Source: Wallemia ichthyophaga EXF-994 | Taxonomy: Eukaryota; Basidiomycota; Wallemiomycetes; Wallemiales; Wallemiaceae | NCBI RefSeq assembly: GCF_000400465.1 | Contig: NW_008806283.1 | Span: forward strand, 186,001-250,000 | Length of the DNA: 64,000 bases | Direction of reading: 5' to 3' | Part shown: in pieces, positions 45,657-58,632 of the stretch | Layout: the number at the start of each line of letters is the position of its first letter | Numbering within the stretch: position 1 is the stretch's first letter | The notes under the pieces: generated by a model | Seen by the model: only the letters and a program-made list of their open reading frames with translations | What the model was told of the DNA's origin: nothing | Databases searched by the model: none | Translations under genes and position numbers: made by a program

Positions 45657-47906
45657 TCATTCTCCACTCCGCTGCTTCCCGCCAACACCAATATCGAATG
45701 GTAGAAATCTCGTTATCCCCACGTTGTCAGCTACACTATTTACTTTGTTGTCAAATCTCTGTCGTAATCCATTCTGGTACTGAAATTTTGTTAACCCCTT
45801 GTATTATCACAACCGATGAACTCACAGTGACGCCAAACAATTTTACACTAGTGGATGACCAATTGGGGAGGGCATTGATGTAGATATCAGACCAAATTGT
45901 GATCAAACGCCACACCAGCAGCGCTTCTGTCCAGTGGAAGCTATCTAGCAATTTAGACTGATTGCCAAGTTGTTTGGATATGTCGACATTGCGCAACTCT
46001 GAGAGAATTGTCGACCTCACTGATTCTTTACGAATGATAGGGAGTAGCTGTTCAAGTCAGATTTGAATAGAAGTGAGAGAAGCAAAACACCCACCTCCGT
46101 AGAAGCTAAGAGAATGGAGTCTAGCGGCAATTTCACTACCCAGCTCCTCACCCACTCCTCTGTCGGCTCAAATTGAGTATCGTTAATCTTGATAGTGTGA
46201 AAGTCGCAGATCATTTTCGGAACATCTCCTCCAAAACTAACTTTATTCTCTTGCAATCTACTCGAATCAATGGATGTAGAGACACGTTCCGCTTGTTTGC
46301 CTTTCGCTTTCTCAGACATCTCATTTTCGTTTGGTATTGATTGTGGCGGGTATGTAACCTGTGATGGTGAGGATGTCGTAGGATTTTCGTGATCAAGACT
46401 ATTTCCCCTACTACCTTGTACTACCTTGAGACCTTTCTGCAGAGTTAAATTTGCTAGTGACTGGAATGAGTCGTTGTTAAGCAATAAAGCATAGATGAGT
46501 GAAGGGTTTGCATTGAGTTGACGGTGGATAACGCCATTGAATGCTTCAAGGATATAGAAGAGATAGCGCGGATTGCCCTTGTTTGCGAACAGAAACTGGG
46601 GCGTAGCTAGCGCTCTATAAATGGATACAAGTCTGACTGCCGACAATTGCGAGAGATGCTTGAGGTACCCGCCCAAATTAGCCAATGCGGCCAAAAGACT
46701 GTCATAAGAGGCAGGATGTATGGAGCTAGTGACTAGATTGTATATAGTACTAACCAAATAATCAGAAAGCCCATGATTGCCATCTTGGAGGGATATTGGG
46801 TTGTCGAGCGATGATCCGAAATTGTGATCGAAACTGAGTGAATGAAGGAGTGAGGCCAGAAGCCTGAGTAAGTTCTGATTATGTGACTGTGTGTTCAAAG
46901 CCGTAATCAACCTGGTTGATATAGATAAGTAGTGATTTGAATGTGAGAGATATAGTTTGAATTTCGGATTAAGATCGATGAGACGCCATAAGAAGAGCCA
47001 AAGCTGAAGAACATTTGGGTTTTGTATGTAGTGAGATTTGGATATAGCTTTGAGAGAATAATTGGGAGCGGAAGACTCATCTATAATAGACAAGGAGCGT
47101 GTTAGGATGAAATCAAAGTCAATCGATCTGTGCAGCTTAGATAGGGACTTGGAAAAGGTTGAGGATGAGTTGTAGATGAGTACAAGCAACAAGTCCATGG
47201 ATAAGAGTGAAAATTTTGATAGGATGGGAGTGAGTGGGAGATAATTGAGCTGTTTAGTGGATATCGAGGTATTGAGTAGAGAAGAAAGTAAAACCAAAAC
47301 AATTTTTCTGTCTAACGAATTGAGGTAGCCTATGAGTTGGTCATGAACGGGTAGAATGGACTGGGGAGTGGAATAAAGGGGTGGAGACAAGACGGCGAGT
47401 ATGGAAGAGAGAATGAGAGCTCTGTGAGAGTTGAGATTGTTGTCATTGGGGGTGTCAGATGAGAGGCCGACGCCCTTAACCCAGATCGAGAGGGTGTAAG
47501 TGTTGTTGAGGCGGAAGAGAGACTTGATGGAGGAGGTGAGGAGGGAGTTGTAGTCTATAGCATTAGACATTGCAGGTAAGTAGCCTAAATCGTAGTAGAC
47601 GGGGAAGAGCTTGGAGAAGATTCTATGGATATTCAAAGCGTGGTTCGTAGTGGTACCATCCAATTGAGACACCAAATAACGTATCAAAGTGAAAATATTT
47701 TCAGATAAAGACAAGCGAATATCATTAACGGTTAATAAGCTATTAAGATCATCATCATTTTCAATCAAATCAATGAATTTAAACCAGTAATCGACGTCGT
47801 CTGGGTGTACCAATATCGATTTAATTCTGTTTATCCCATTGGCAGATAGTCTGAAATCAATTTTGGAGTTTGATTTTTTGAATTTATTGGAAAGGAATTC
47901 CATCAT
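45657..47906 (-). CDS. HID1: HID1 family Golgi trafficking protein
   Basis: Peripheral Golgi protein involved in secretory sorting in animals; the fission-yeast relative (Ftp105) anchors Ubp5. Exons 46095-47906, 45826-46047 and 45657-45779 (introns 47 and 46 nt) give 718 aa of mostly helical repeats. Family marks are DDVDYWFKFIDL near the start, FEPTEEWVRSWVVKLPLDS near residue 590 and SDIYINALPNWSSTSVKLF after the first splice. The start is MMEFLSNKFKKS; the longer frame to 48035 is a shadow of TMA7. Its ATG is 34 bp from TMA7. Confidence 0.85.
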
Positions 47907-48193
<287 letters not shown>

Positions 48194-48332
48194 GTTAATC
48201 TTTCTTACAGGTATTTCAAGTTAATTTGTGGCGATGAATAGGAAGTGAAATTAGCTTGCAGCATACAGCGCAGGCCCTGGCTGCTGATAATCTGTTATCT
48301 GTGAATTATTCATTAGCTTTATACGTTCCACT

Positions 48333-49145
48333 CTATTTATTACCTACGCCTTGCTGTGAATCATACATATTTGGCAAATATATTCCTGGATCCTGTTCAT
48401 TGTATCCACCTGGGAATTTTACTGTATCGCTTGGATACGCGTCTCCGCCTCCTTGCACCTGCACATTGATGCATGATGGATAAAATTCGCATCCTCCAAC
48501 CATATTCGCTTCGTGTAGCGCTATTATTTCGTGTCTGATCATGTAGTTGCCTGATGCTATATCCCATGGTACTGTTGCCTTGACTGTATTGAAATTCTTT
48601 AGTGTCGCCTGCTCCCACATACCATCTGGTCTCTTATCATCCTCTGAGATTTTGAAAAAGTCGATTGTTGTAGGATCAACATTCTTACAATCGCCGTTGC
48701 AGTTGCCCATGTATGTTATAATTGGTCCAGTACTATGTGGCCATGGAATACCATCCTCACCGCCATTCCAAATGAACTCTACGTCAGTACCAGCAGCAAC
48801 TGGGGCACTGTATTCTGAGGGGACTGAATCTCGACCACACTTGGACCTGTGTTAGTGGATCCCATCATTTTCATATATAAAGTTCCAACTCACAGACAAA
48901 TTAGGTGAGTAAATGTCTTTAATTGGCTTCGTGTTGGTTACTTGACGGATTGGGCCTTTAGATTTGATCTCCGAGTCGTCGCCGTAGTTTGGATAAGGTC
49001 CTGTATGTGTTTGGTCGTTGAGTATTACCTCTGCGGGGAATTTGAGTAGGTGTCTCAGAGAGAGCAATATAAACGCACGCTTTACGATGCCATGTGCAGC
49101 GACCAGGCTGAGCAAAGAGGATACTGTGAGTGCTTTCATGATCAT
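48333..49145 (-). CDS. AA9 lytic polysaccharide monooxygenase
   Basis: Secreted copper enzyme that oxidatively cleaves cellulose. Exons 49079-49145, 48898-49030 and 48333-48846 (introns 48 and 51 nt) give 237 aa. After a 17-residue signal peptide the mature protein begins with His18 (HGIVKQVILND), the N-terminal His of the copper brace; the second His is in MIRHEIIALHEAN. GPIITYMGNC is a further AA9 mark. Intron 2 must use the donor GTCTGT; the nearby GTGAGT breaks the frame. No cellulose-binding domain. Start 49145 was chosen; 49193 would extend the signal peptide by 16 residues. Confidence 0.9.
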
Positions 49146-49252
49146 AGTGCTGCTTAAGGAAATATGTTTTATCAAATTGAGATATTTATCCACTGGTATG
49201 AATAAGTCTAAATTCGTCGACGATCGAAAATTCCGGGTGAGGACAGTGGAGT

Positions 49253-49271
49253 GGCTGGCTGGCTGGCTGGT
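49253..49271. repeat. (GGCT)n microsatellite
   Basis: GGCTGGCTGGCTGGCTGG in the short spacer between the AA9 and SF3B2 genes. Confidence 0.8.
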
Positions 49272-49357
49272 GGCGTGTGGATTTTATTTAGTGTTTTCGT
49301 TGATATAGACACGTATACACGCAGTGCTGTTCCTCCCATCTCTTCTCTTCCACCTTC

Positions 49358-51091
49358 ATGTCTTCTGCGGTTGAAAACAAGAAGAAGTCGCAGCTCAGCA
49401 AGAATCAGCTAAAGAGATTAAAGAAGAAGAGTAAAAGCGGGGAGGAACCGGTTGCACACGATGCGGTGGCAGAACCAGCGGCAGAATCAGCAGAATCAGC
49501 AGAACAGCCACACCCACAAGACGCACAAGAGGAATCCATAGACACTGAAAATATCCCAGAGGAATACAAGCAGATCTTCCTTAAATTCCAGCCTCAAGAA
49601 GATACACAGCCTGTAAGAACTCACGCAACCACATGATAAACAACACTCACCAACACAACACAGGAAGAAGCAGCAAAGAATGAATGGCTTTACAGCGATG
49701 ATGACGATGACGAGGATTTAAAAAAGGAAGAAGAGCACCTCTCCAAGAAGAAGCAGCGCAGAATAAACCGTTTATCCGTCGCAGAGCTCAAGTCGCTAGT
49801 ATCCAAACCTGAGATTGTAGAAGCGGTAGACACGACATCGCGTGATCCACGTCTACTGATCCACCTCAAATCCTACAAAAACACAATCCCCGTGCCCTCC
49901 CACTGGGCCCAGAAGCGTGGTTTCCTCGAAGGCAAGAAGGGCATAGAGAAGCCCGCGTTTCAGCTGCCCTCATATATTGCAGATACTGGCATAGGCGTAC
50001 AGCAGGACGCAGTGAAGGAGCGTGAGGCTGAGATGTCCCTCAAGCAGAAGACACGCCAACGTGTCCAGCCTCGCATGGGCAAGATGGACATCGATTACCA
50101 GAAGCTCCACGAAGCTTTCTTTAAGTTCCAAACCAAGCCGCCTATGTCTGACTACGGCGAGACGTATTATGAAGGCAAAGAGTTCGAAACTTATGTCAAG
50201 GAGAGAAAACCCGGTGAAATAAGCACAGAGCTCAAGGAGGCACTCAGTATACCACCTCTCGCTCCCCCACCATGGCTCATCGCTATGCAGAGATATGGTC
50301 CACCACCTAGCTATCCCAACCTCAAAATCCCGGGTCTCAACTATCCTATCCCTGAAGGTGCTCAATGGGGCTTCCATCCTGGTGGTTGGGGCAAACCACC
50401 GACTGACGAGTATAATCGCCCTCTCTACGGTGATGTCTTTGGTGTTATTCCAAAATTCAACCCTGATTCGGTTGACAATATTGACAAGAGTCTTTGGGGG
50501 GAGATATTATCTGAAGAGGAGCAGTCGTCTTCTGATGAAGAGAGTGATGAAGATGAGGATGAGGAAGATGAGGAGCAGGAGCAAGATCAGATACAGCCAG
50601 ACGAAGATGGTGAGGAGATGGATGGTATGGAGACACCATCTGGTATGGCATCGGTTGCTACTACTGCGCCAGGCGCTGGATTGGAGACGCCCGCTTTCAC
50701 AGATTTAAGGAAGGGTGCAAGAGGTGATGACACGCCTAGAGAACTTTATCAAGTTCTTCCAGAGAGGCAGGCTGCAGTGGATGGATTGATGGGATCAGAG
50801 AGGGTGTATGACATGCCAACGCTCGGCAAGGAAAGCTCAAAGAAGCGCAAATCGGGCGATGTCCAACTAGCCATTGATCCTGAAGAGCTGGCAAAAATGT
50901 CGGATGAGCAGATAAAACAGGCTTACGAGGAGCAGAGTCGGAGTAGTGGGAATAGAGTGCATGTCCCAGGTGCTGATAGGGCTGAGGACTTTACAGATAT
51001 ACTTCAAGAAGGACATGGCAAGCGACAGAAGAAAGATGAGAGGAGAAGAGCTGATAAAGAGGATAATAGGAAGGATAAATTCAAGTTTTAG
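49358..51091 (+). CDS. CUS1: Splicing factor SF3B2/CUS1 (SAP145)
   Basis: U2 snRNP SF3b subunit that contacts the intron near the branch site and binds SF3B4. Exons 49358-49612 and 49664-51091 (51-nt intron) give 560 aa. The N-terminus is basic then acidic. The DUF382 domain has VPSHWAQKRGFLEGKKGIEK and FQLPSYIADTGI. The PSP-type proline-rich domain has PPPSYPNLKIPGLN and GGWGKPPTDEYNRPLYGD. An acidic stretch (SDEESDEDEDEED) and a Lys-rich tail follow. Confidence 0.95.
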
Positions 51092-51252
51092 AGAGCTACT
51101 TGCAGTTGTAATGTATACATATTAGTATTTTGATGAGAAGTAAGATTTTCATAGAAGGCTTGGATGGGGAGGCACATAACACACTCATCAAATAGCCGGA
51201 CCAAGTTGTTTGTATATCGTGCATATGAGTAAAACAAAGAAGGAGACTTAAA

Positions 51253-51869
51253 TTAAACGACAGTACCAGCGTTAGAAGCGATACGTGGCCATAAGTCAGC
51301 GCATTCCTTTGCGACGGCTGGTAAAAGGATTGTGAGATAGATATAAGTAAATTAGGATAAAACCCACGACCAGTGATAGCTGAACCCTTCATTTCACCCT
51401 TTGGGTTGGTGATGACACCGGCGTTGTCCTCAAAGTAGAGGAAAACACCATCACGTCTTCTCCAAGGCTTACGTTGGCGGACGACGACGGCAGGCATGAC
51501 CTTCTTACGCAATTCAGGCTTACCCTTCTTGACGGTAGCCATGATCATGTCACCGGCACTGGCGGCAGGGAGACGGTTAAGACGAGCACCGCTGTGGAAG
51601 ACGGCGACGACGTAAAGGTTCTTTGCACCAGAGTTGTCAGCGCAGTTGAGAACAGCGCCAGTTGGAAGACCGACTGGAGGGAATCAGCGGGAAAAAGGGG
51701 AAAAAGGGGATATTTACGGGTCATACGGAACTTGTTACCTGGAAGAAGAGTGAGTAAAAAAGAAAGCTGTAAACGAGTTCACTGCGCACCTTGGTTTTGA
51801 ACCTGGGATTGAGCACCGTCAATTGAGCCATTCCAAGGCTAAAAAAAGGCTTCAACTAACCTTACTCAT
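51253..51869 (-). CDS. RPL23: Ribosomal protein uL14 (RPL23)
   Basis: Large-subunit ribosomal protein. Five exons (51861-51869, 51790-51802, 51718-51738, 51368-51673, 51253-51317); introns 58, 51, 44 and 50 nt; 137 aa, the usual size. After a 9-nt first exon (MSK) the protein reads [35 protein letters not shown] and ends [16 protein letters not shown]. The acceptor CCCAG at 51803 gives a normal 58-nt first intron; TTTTTTTAG at 51839 would give 22 nt and was rejected. The first three exons are only 9, 13 and 21 nt. Confidence 0.93.
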
Positions 51870-52368
51870 CTCACTCTAAACGGCTATATTAGTTGTGCAC
51901 TACTCGCAGGTATTTTCACCCACTAAAGAATTTGGCCTTCAGCTAGCGAAGTCGAAGAAGGATTTACGACTTTTACCAGAATAAAATTTGTGTTTATATT
52001 GTGTGAGTTGAGGAGGGAGATAGCTGTGTAAATGAATGTATTCTGCTAATCTTTGGCTTGTTTTCTGCTGTCTGCGCTGCGTGTGTGTGTAGACCTGCGT
52101 ATGATGTTATCGACATTCTAGGAATCGTGAGCGGTGTTGTGTACCAAATAGCATGCTTGAATACTCCAGCTATTCTCAATACCCAGCTCACCCTTTTCTA
52201 CCTCATATCGCTCAAATTCCACTCAAATCTCTCTGAGCTGGCACAAACACCAGAAACGGCGAGATGGAGCGCATTTAGCGGGTTAAAGCGTGTTCGGAGT
52301 GATATTACAGCCACTACAGCTTCAAATCTCCCACTTTCCCTCCATCCCCTTCTCTGTCTAGCACGCCC
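51870..52368. other. Divergent region uL14 / striatin
   Basis: About 500 bp. A 104-codon frame (52058-52372) overlaps the striatin start and shows no recognisable domain. A short GTGTGTGTGT run lies near 52081. Probably promoters and 5' UTR only. Confidence 0.45.
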
Positions 52369-52474
52369 ATGAACAACTCAGCGACACAAACTGAGAATCC
52401 CGTTGTATGGCGCACGCCGCAGTACTACAACGTGAAGAAGAAGCAGCCAAAGTACGGCGAGCAACAGCAACAGC

Positions 52475-52529
<55 letters not shown>

Positions 52530-55288
52530 GCAGCAGACACAGCACTCCAATCTTCCCCCACAGCAACTCATACCAAGAGCATCGCAGCCACAGCAACAGA
52601 CTGAGCCCAGCGATCTAAGCCTGGCAAATATACTCCACTACTTGCAATCAGAATGGAGGAGGTGCGTGTGGTCTATCGAGCGTATGTGTAACGTCTCACT
52701 CCCAGCAGATATGAGAGAGATCGCAATGAATGGGAAATAGAAAGGGCAGAAATGAGAGCGAGACTGGCTCTGCTTGAAGGCGAGAAGAGAGCTACTGACA
52801 ACGTCAAATCTGACCTTTTGCGACGCGTCAAAATGCTCGAATACGCTTTGAGGCAGGAGAGAGCTAAGTTTATTGCTCTCTCGAATCCACGCTCCACTTC
52901 TCCGAAATCAGCCAACTCTGGGGAATCGAACGATGACAAGAACGCAAGTGGAGGTGGAAATACAAACACAAACACAACTTCAAATACAAACGCATCAGCT
53001 ATCCATCCAACTAAAAAGGCCACTTTAAAGTTTGATGGCGATGACAGTCAGAAATCTGATGACAGCCCTACTCTCTCCTCTTCAAATACTCTGCTTAACC
53101 ACTCTCACAACAATTCTTCGCTCCCTCAGTGGCTTAAATCATCCAATCACGCTAAAGACACTAAAACTCGCTCGAAAAGTCGACAGTATTTGCAGCAGTG
53201 TCTTGAAGAAATCACTTACCTCACTGATCCATCGACTCTCAATCCACTTACGGGTAGACCATACAAGGACGTAGACGGATTGGAAATCGAGAAGTTACCA
53301 CATTCTGTGCCAATGGAGTCAACGTCACCAAATTCCTCCGAAAAAATCAATCAGCAGTTATCAAACAGCTTATCCAACTCAGTTACAATCGATGAGAGTA
53401 GCGGTGGTCCAATAGTATCACACCCAATTGTCGAAAACGAGGAGAGTGTACGAGCTCAACTTGCAACTCCATCCGGACCATCATCTCCTCCAGTCATCGC
53501 TAGCAACATATTCGATCAGAAGGCGCAAGAGATGCACAAGACGCAGACTGAGCCCGAAGAGCATGATGACGATGAAGATGATCAGGATGACCAAACTGTC
53601 ATTGACCAAGATAACGACGCTAATGATAAAGAGGAAGAACAAAACGGTGATGATAATCCTGAGGCTGAGGCTACTTTCACTCCAGTCACACACTCTAATG
53701 ACCAAAAGGATACCACAAAAACGAATGAAACCATTGATGAGGATGCCAAGGTTTCCAAAGAGCAATTGGAAGACGAAAACCTGGTTAAACCTGAGGATCC
53801 AATGAATGCTGATGCTCCAAGTGAAGCTAAAGCTGAAGCTGCGGCTGAGAAATCTGAGCATTCTGCGCAATCTACCCAGCCTCAGACGGAAGGAGCAGTT
53901 GAACCAGCAAACCACCCTGAAGATGTAAGTAAATGAAAAGCAAATGCTTTACAGCACCTCCTTCTCATTAAATAATCTTTACCTATTCTACATTCTACAT
54001 ATACTTGACATGCATTGTCGCTTTTTTTTCATTCGAGACACAGACTGACACGATTTAAATGCAGTTACAGTTGAAAGTAGCTCCATTGATCGACGTACAA
54101 AATGGTGAGTGGAATGAAATGAAGATTGTGCGTTACTGAGTTTCTCTGCCAGTAGAAGATGAAGTAGATAGCGAGAGCATGCGCTCGAACAGCTCAATCA
54201 AGTCAACAGGATTATGGAAGTGGTGGAAGACGCTGCGAAGGTGGGTTAAAGGAGGAGGGGAGGTAGATAAAAGCGAGAGCTATCAAAACTAACACACAAC
54301 CAGCCACACTGATCCTATCCGCGCTGTGGTGTTCATCAAGCTGAATGCGGACGAGACGATGATGATAACAGGGGGAGATGACACGGTTTTGAGGTATTGG
54401 AGAGTACCACCTTCCACTGACAAGAGTGTGCTACTCCCCAGTGTCAATCTGCGCGCTCACACCGCACCAATAACTTCAATAGCCGCTTCTAAGACGAAGA
54501 AGGTAGTTTATACAGCCAGCATTGATAGCACGATACGCGAATGGAAACTGACGGAGCGGGATGGAGATGTTATCGATCTCCATTCGCTCTCGGGGAGGAT
54601 CTTCGAGGGTCATACAAACGCTGTTTGGGGAGTCGTGTGTACACAATCAGGCAAGCTCATCAGCGTCAGCAGCGACTCGACGATGAAGATCTGGAATGAG
54701 GAGACAGGTGCGCTGGAAAACACTATCAACCTCGACACGCCGTGTTCGACGATCGATTTATACGAAGAGAGTGAGAGTGGGAGTGAGAAGGAAACTATCA
54801 AGGTGGCAGTTGGATTGACTGACCAGAGAGCCATCGTGATGGATCTCACCAATCTCAGCACGCCGTTTTTAGAGCTAGTAGTGGACGATGCAGACACAGA
54901 AGCGAATGCTCAATTCAACAATGTCGTACTGGACGACGATAGGCTGTTTAGTGCGCACGAGGATGGCAGGATCAGATTGTGGCTGCTGTCCACTGGACAG
55001 CGTATCGAGACGCTGATGGCACATCTAGACAGCTGCACTGCAATTAAGTTGCAACCCTACTCAAACGTACTCGCCAGCGCTAGCCATGACTGCTCAGTTA
55101 GGTTCTGGTCGACAGAGAAATTCAGCCAAATTGATGGCCCTGGAGTTGCGCATGACGCTTGCGTACAAGAATGTGGTGGACATAGGAAGCTGTTCGGCGA
55201 GGGTGTCAACGAAATAGCGGTAAATAATGACGGCACGCTGCTTGCTAGTGCAGGTGCAGATGGGGTAATCAAGCTGTATTACAAGTAG
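52369..55288 (+). CDS. Striatin (Far8/Pro11), STRIPAK scaffold
   Basis: Scaffold of the STRIPAK phosphatase-kinase complex, important for fungal development. Exons 52369-52661, 52709-53924, 54065-54104, 54153-54240 and 54304-55288 give 873 aa. The N-terminal domain follows a polyglutamine tract: LANILHYLQSEWRRYERDRN joins the coiled coil WEIERAEMRARLALLEGEK. A long acidic middle region leads to TLRSHTDPIRAVVF and a seven-blade WD40 propeller. Intron 3 (140 nt) is unusually long and its exact acceptor is the least certain junction. Confidence 0.92.
52462..52535 (+). repeat. CAA/CAG polyglutamine microsatellite in striatin
   Basis: An almost pure CAA run with CAG at both ends encodes about 25 consecutive Gln before the striatin domain. 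Length is likely to vary between strains. Confidence 0.9.
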
Positions 55289-55334
55289 GAGTATGTACCA
55301 CGCAATTCAAATGCATCATTCATACAAGGTCCAA

Positions 55335-56029
55335 TTAGACGTCAGCGTGAGCTGGGAACTCAAAGACGACATCCTTGCCAGCGAGACGCTTGTAGATGGA
55401 TTCGAAGGAGGTGAGCTTGTGCTCGAGGATGTGTGAGTCCTTAGGGTCAAGGAAACTGATTACATAGTTAGCACGCGAGCTCTGCAGGAGAATATCAGGG
55501 TATTCTCGAGCGCGCTCCAGCGATTAAACGAAAACACGGTCGAAAAATCCAAAGAGGGGACTCACCACTTGATCAACTTGCTGCCGTCAGTGGATTGACG
55601 GAGACGCTTACCGACAATCTCAGAAGGGAAGACAATGTCCTCGAGGATGGCTGCGTGGACAGCGGTGAGAGTACGAGAACGAGGTCTTTGTTGAGGTTGC
55701 TTTTGGTTGCGAGTTGGCTTAGGGAGGATACGGCGTTGGGCAACGAAGACGACGTGACGGTCAGAGAACTTCTTCTCGAGCTCACGGGTCAAGCGCTGTT
55801 GAACCTTGTGGAAAGCCTTGACTTGAGGAACAGGAACAAAGACAACAATAGCCTTCTTACCGCCCTTTACATCAACCTCACGAGCAGAGGAGATGGTGAG
55901 TGGTGCGAGCTCGGCCTTGAGGTCTGGGACGTTGTTGCCGAGGTCGATTAAAGCTTGACCAACTGATAATTCAATTTCGTCTGGTTGGACGCGTGCTGCG
56001 TTAGCGGAGCGTTGAATCTTAGAGGCCAT
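55335..56029 (-). CDS. RPS7: Ribosomal protein eS7 (RPS7)
   Basis: Small-subunit ribosomal protein. Exons 55566-56029 and 55335-55455 (110-nt intron, long for this window) give 194 aa. Marks: [54 protein letters not shown], and a C-terminal exon with [14 protein letters not shown]. Its stop lies 46 bp from the convergent striatin stop. Confidence 0.96.
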
Positions 56030-56526
56030 GGCTTTATTGGTGTCCCGGTGGTTTTCACTGAAGAGGCGAAGACGCTGATTGGAAAAAATTAAGTGCCAAT
56101 TTTCATTTTATTTTTGACGACCATTGGATATCTATAGACGGTCTTTGTGGGTTTCTGTAGGTCTTTGGTTGTGGCTCTTTGTCCATCTAACCGCCACCTA
56201 ACTCCACCCACTTGAGTTGTTTCAAAAATTTGTCTGGGGAAGCGAGTGAGGAGCGGAGATACCTAGGTAGCAGCTACATGCACCAGAACATCCTAAACCT
56301 TCTTGATTCCCATCAAATTCCTTCAAAAGTGAAGATTTTCCGGGATGCTTCTCGAAGGCGAGGTAGACGTGATTGAGAGGCTGGAATCACAGCATACAGG
56401 GAATACATAAACATTTAACATTTACAAAGAAATTTGAATATTTTTATATTTTATAACACACTTGTGACGTGTCAGTGTGTACTACGTAGCGCGATACGCT
56501 GGCAAACATCTTAAACTCATACCACA
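56030..56526. other. Divergent promoter region eS7 / BiP
   Basis: About 500 bp with no gene. Contains the candidate UPR element listed below and CT-rich stretches close to the eS7 start. Confidence 0.5.
56465..56481 (+). promoter_or_regulatory. Candidate unfolded-protein-response element of BiP
   Basis: TGACGTGTCAGTGTG about 50-60 bp upstream of the BiP ATG. TGACGTG is the core of the XBP1/HAC1-bound UPRE and CAGTGTG resembles the yeast KAR2 UPRE (CAGCGTG). Placement before a UPR target gene supports it; not tested. Confidence 0.45.
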
Positions 56527-58540
56527 ATGAACATCAATTTCAGGCATACGCTCAGCCTTCTCCTAGTGGGAATCCTGGCAATCCTTGGATGCCTATCTAG
56601 CGTACAAGCACAAGAGAATGATTATGGTTAGTGTCTTGCTGGTATTTTGTATCATCCAGCTCACACGGCTCATAGGAACTGTTATCGGTATTGATCTTGG
56701 TACCACTTACTCTGCTGTCGGTGTTCTCCGTGGTGGCCGCGTCGATATCATCGCTAATGAACAAGGAAACCGTATTACTCCATCGTGGGTCGCTTTCACA
56801 GACGAAGGAAGACTCGTCGGTGAATCTGCAAAGAACCAGTACTCTCAAAACCCTACAAACACTGTTTTCGACGCTAAGCGCTTCATCGGTCGCAAAATGG
56901 ATGACCCAGACATGAAACGCGACGTAAAGCACCTTCCTTTTTCAATCAAATCAAAGCAAAACAAGCCTTCGATTGAGGTTGAATGGAAGGGCGATGATAA
57001 GTCTTTCCAACCTGAAGAAATTTCAGCTATGGTTCTCGGTAAAATGAAGGAAACTGCTGAGCAATACCTCGGTACTTCTGTTACTCACGCTGTCGTTACT
57101 GTTCCTGCCTACTTTAACGACGCTCAACGTCAAGCTACAAAGGACGCTGGTACCATCTCTGGTCTCAATGTTCTCCGTATCATCAATGAGCCAACCGCCG
57201 CTGCAATCGCTTATGGTCTCGACAAGAAGGATGACAAAGAATCTCGCATTCTCGTCTTCGATTTGGGTGGTGGTACTTTCGATGTCTCATTGTTATCCAT
57301 CGATGATGGTGTCTTTGAAGTTTTGTCTACTGCTGGTGACACTCACCTTGGTGGTGAAGACTTTGACAACCGTGTTCAAGACTACCTTGTTAAGCAATAC
57401 AAGAACAAGACTGGCCAAGACCCTTCAAAGAACAAGCGCTCAATGGGTAAACTGAAGCGTGCAGTTGAACAAGCAAAGCGTCAACTCTCCTCACAAGCAT
57501 CTACAAAGGTTGAAATCGAAGCCTTTTTCCAAGGTGATGATATGGTAGAGACTCTCACTCGTGCCAAGTTTGAGGAAATCAACAACGACCTCTTCCGCAA
57601 GACTTTAAAGCCAGTTGAACAAGTTCTTAAGGACGCAAAGGTTAGCAAGACTGAAGTTGACGACATTGTACTCGTTGGTGGTTCAACCCGTATTCCAAAG
57701 GTTCAACAACTCCTCCAAGACTTCTTTGACGGTAAGCAACTCTCAAAGGGCATTAACCCAGATGAGGCTGTTGCATACGGTGCTGCTGTTCAAGGTGGTG
57801 TTCTCTCCGGTGAATCATCAGCTGACGATATCTTGTTGATTGATGTTTGCCCACTTACTCTCGGTATTGAGACAACTGGTGGTGTGATGACCAAGCTCAT
57901 TCCACGTAACACTCAGTTGCCAACCAAGAAATCACAAATTTTCTCAACTGCAGCAGACAACCAACCAACTGTGTTGATTCAAGTTTATGAAGGTGAAAGA
58001 TCGATGACCAAGGACAACAACTTGCTCGGTAAATTTGAACTCACTGGAATTCCACCAGCACCACGTGGATCACCACAAATTGAAGTAACATTCGAATTGG
58101 ATGCTAATGGTATTCTCAAGACAACTGCAGCAGATAAGGCATCTGGTCGTTCAGAGTCAATCCAAATCAAGAACGAGAAGGGTAGATTAACACCAGAAGA
58201 CATTGAAAGAATGATCCAAGAAGCAGAAGAATTCGCTGCTGATGATGAGGCACAAAAGTCAAAGGTAGAATTGCGCAACAACTTTGACGGATTCATTGGA
58301 ACCGTCAGAAGTCAACTCAACGACAGCGAAGGATACGGTGGAAAGTTGTCTAAGGAAGACAAGCAAGCATTACAATCAGAGTTGAAGGATGCTGAAGCAT
58401 GGATCCAAGAGCAAGGACAATACTCAGAACCACAAGAGATTGAAGACAAGCTTTCGGAGGTACAAGCATTTGTGTCTTCGATAACTTCAAAGTTGTATGA
58501 AGAAGGTGGACACAGCGACCATCACCACGATGAACTCTAA
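56527..58540 (+). CDS. KAR2: BiP/KAR2 ER Hsp70 chaperone
   Basis: ER-lumenal Hsp70 for folding, translocation and UPR sensing. Exons 56527-56626 and 56676-58540 (49-nt intron) give 654 aa. Signal peptide about 1-29; ATPase domain with [27 protein letters not shown] and [13 protein letters not shown]; substrate-binding domain; C-terminal HHHDEL for ER retrieval (HDEL). Codon use is strongly biased to C-ending and preferred codons, as expected for high expression. Confidence 0.98.
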
Positions 58541-58632
58541 ATGTCTTAATATTTCATTTTCTCTTGCATGGATAAATTATATCTTTAGATGGGTTTGAGT
58601 GGGTTATTAAACCTTCTTAGTTGACAACAACC

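Noticed and set aside
51839-51860. 22-nt intron GTTAGT...TTTTTTTAG at the uL14 start
   Set aside because: Too short for spliceosomal splicing; an acceptor at 51803 gives a normal 58-nt intron and a better uL14 N-terminus.
52058-52372. 104-codon plus frame with Cys and hydrophobic segments
   Set aside because: Sits in the 5' region of striatin and overlaps its start; no domain and no splice support.
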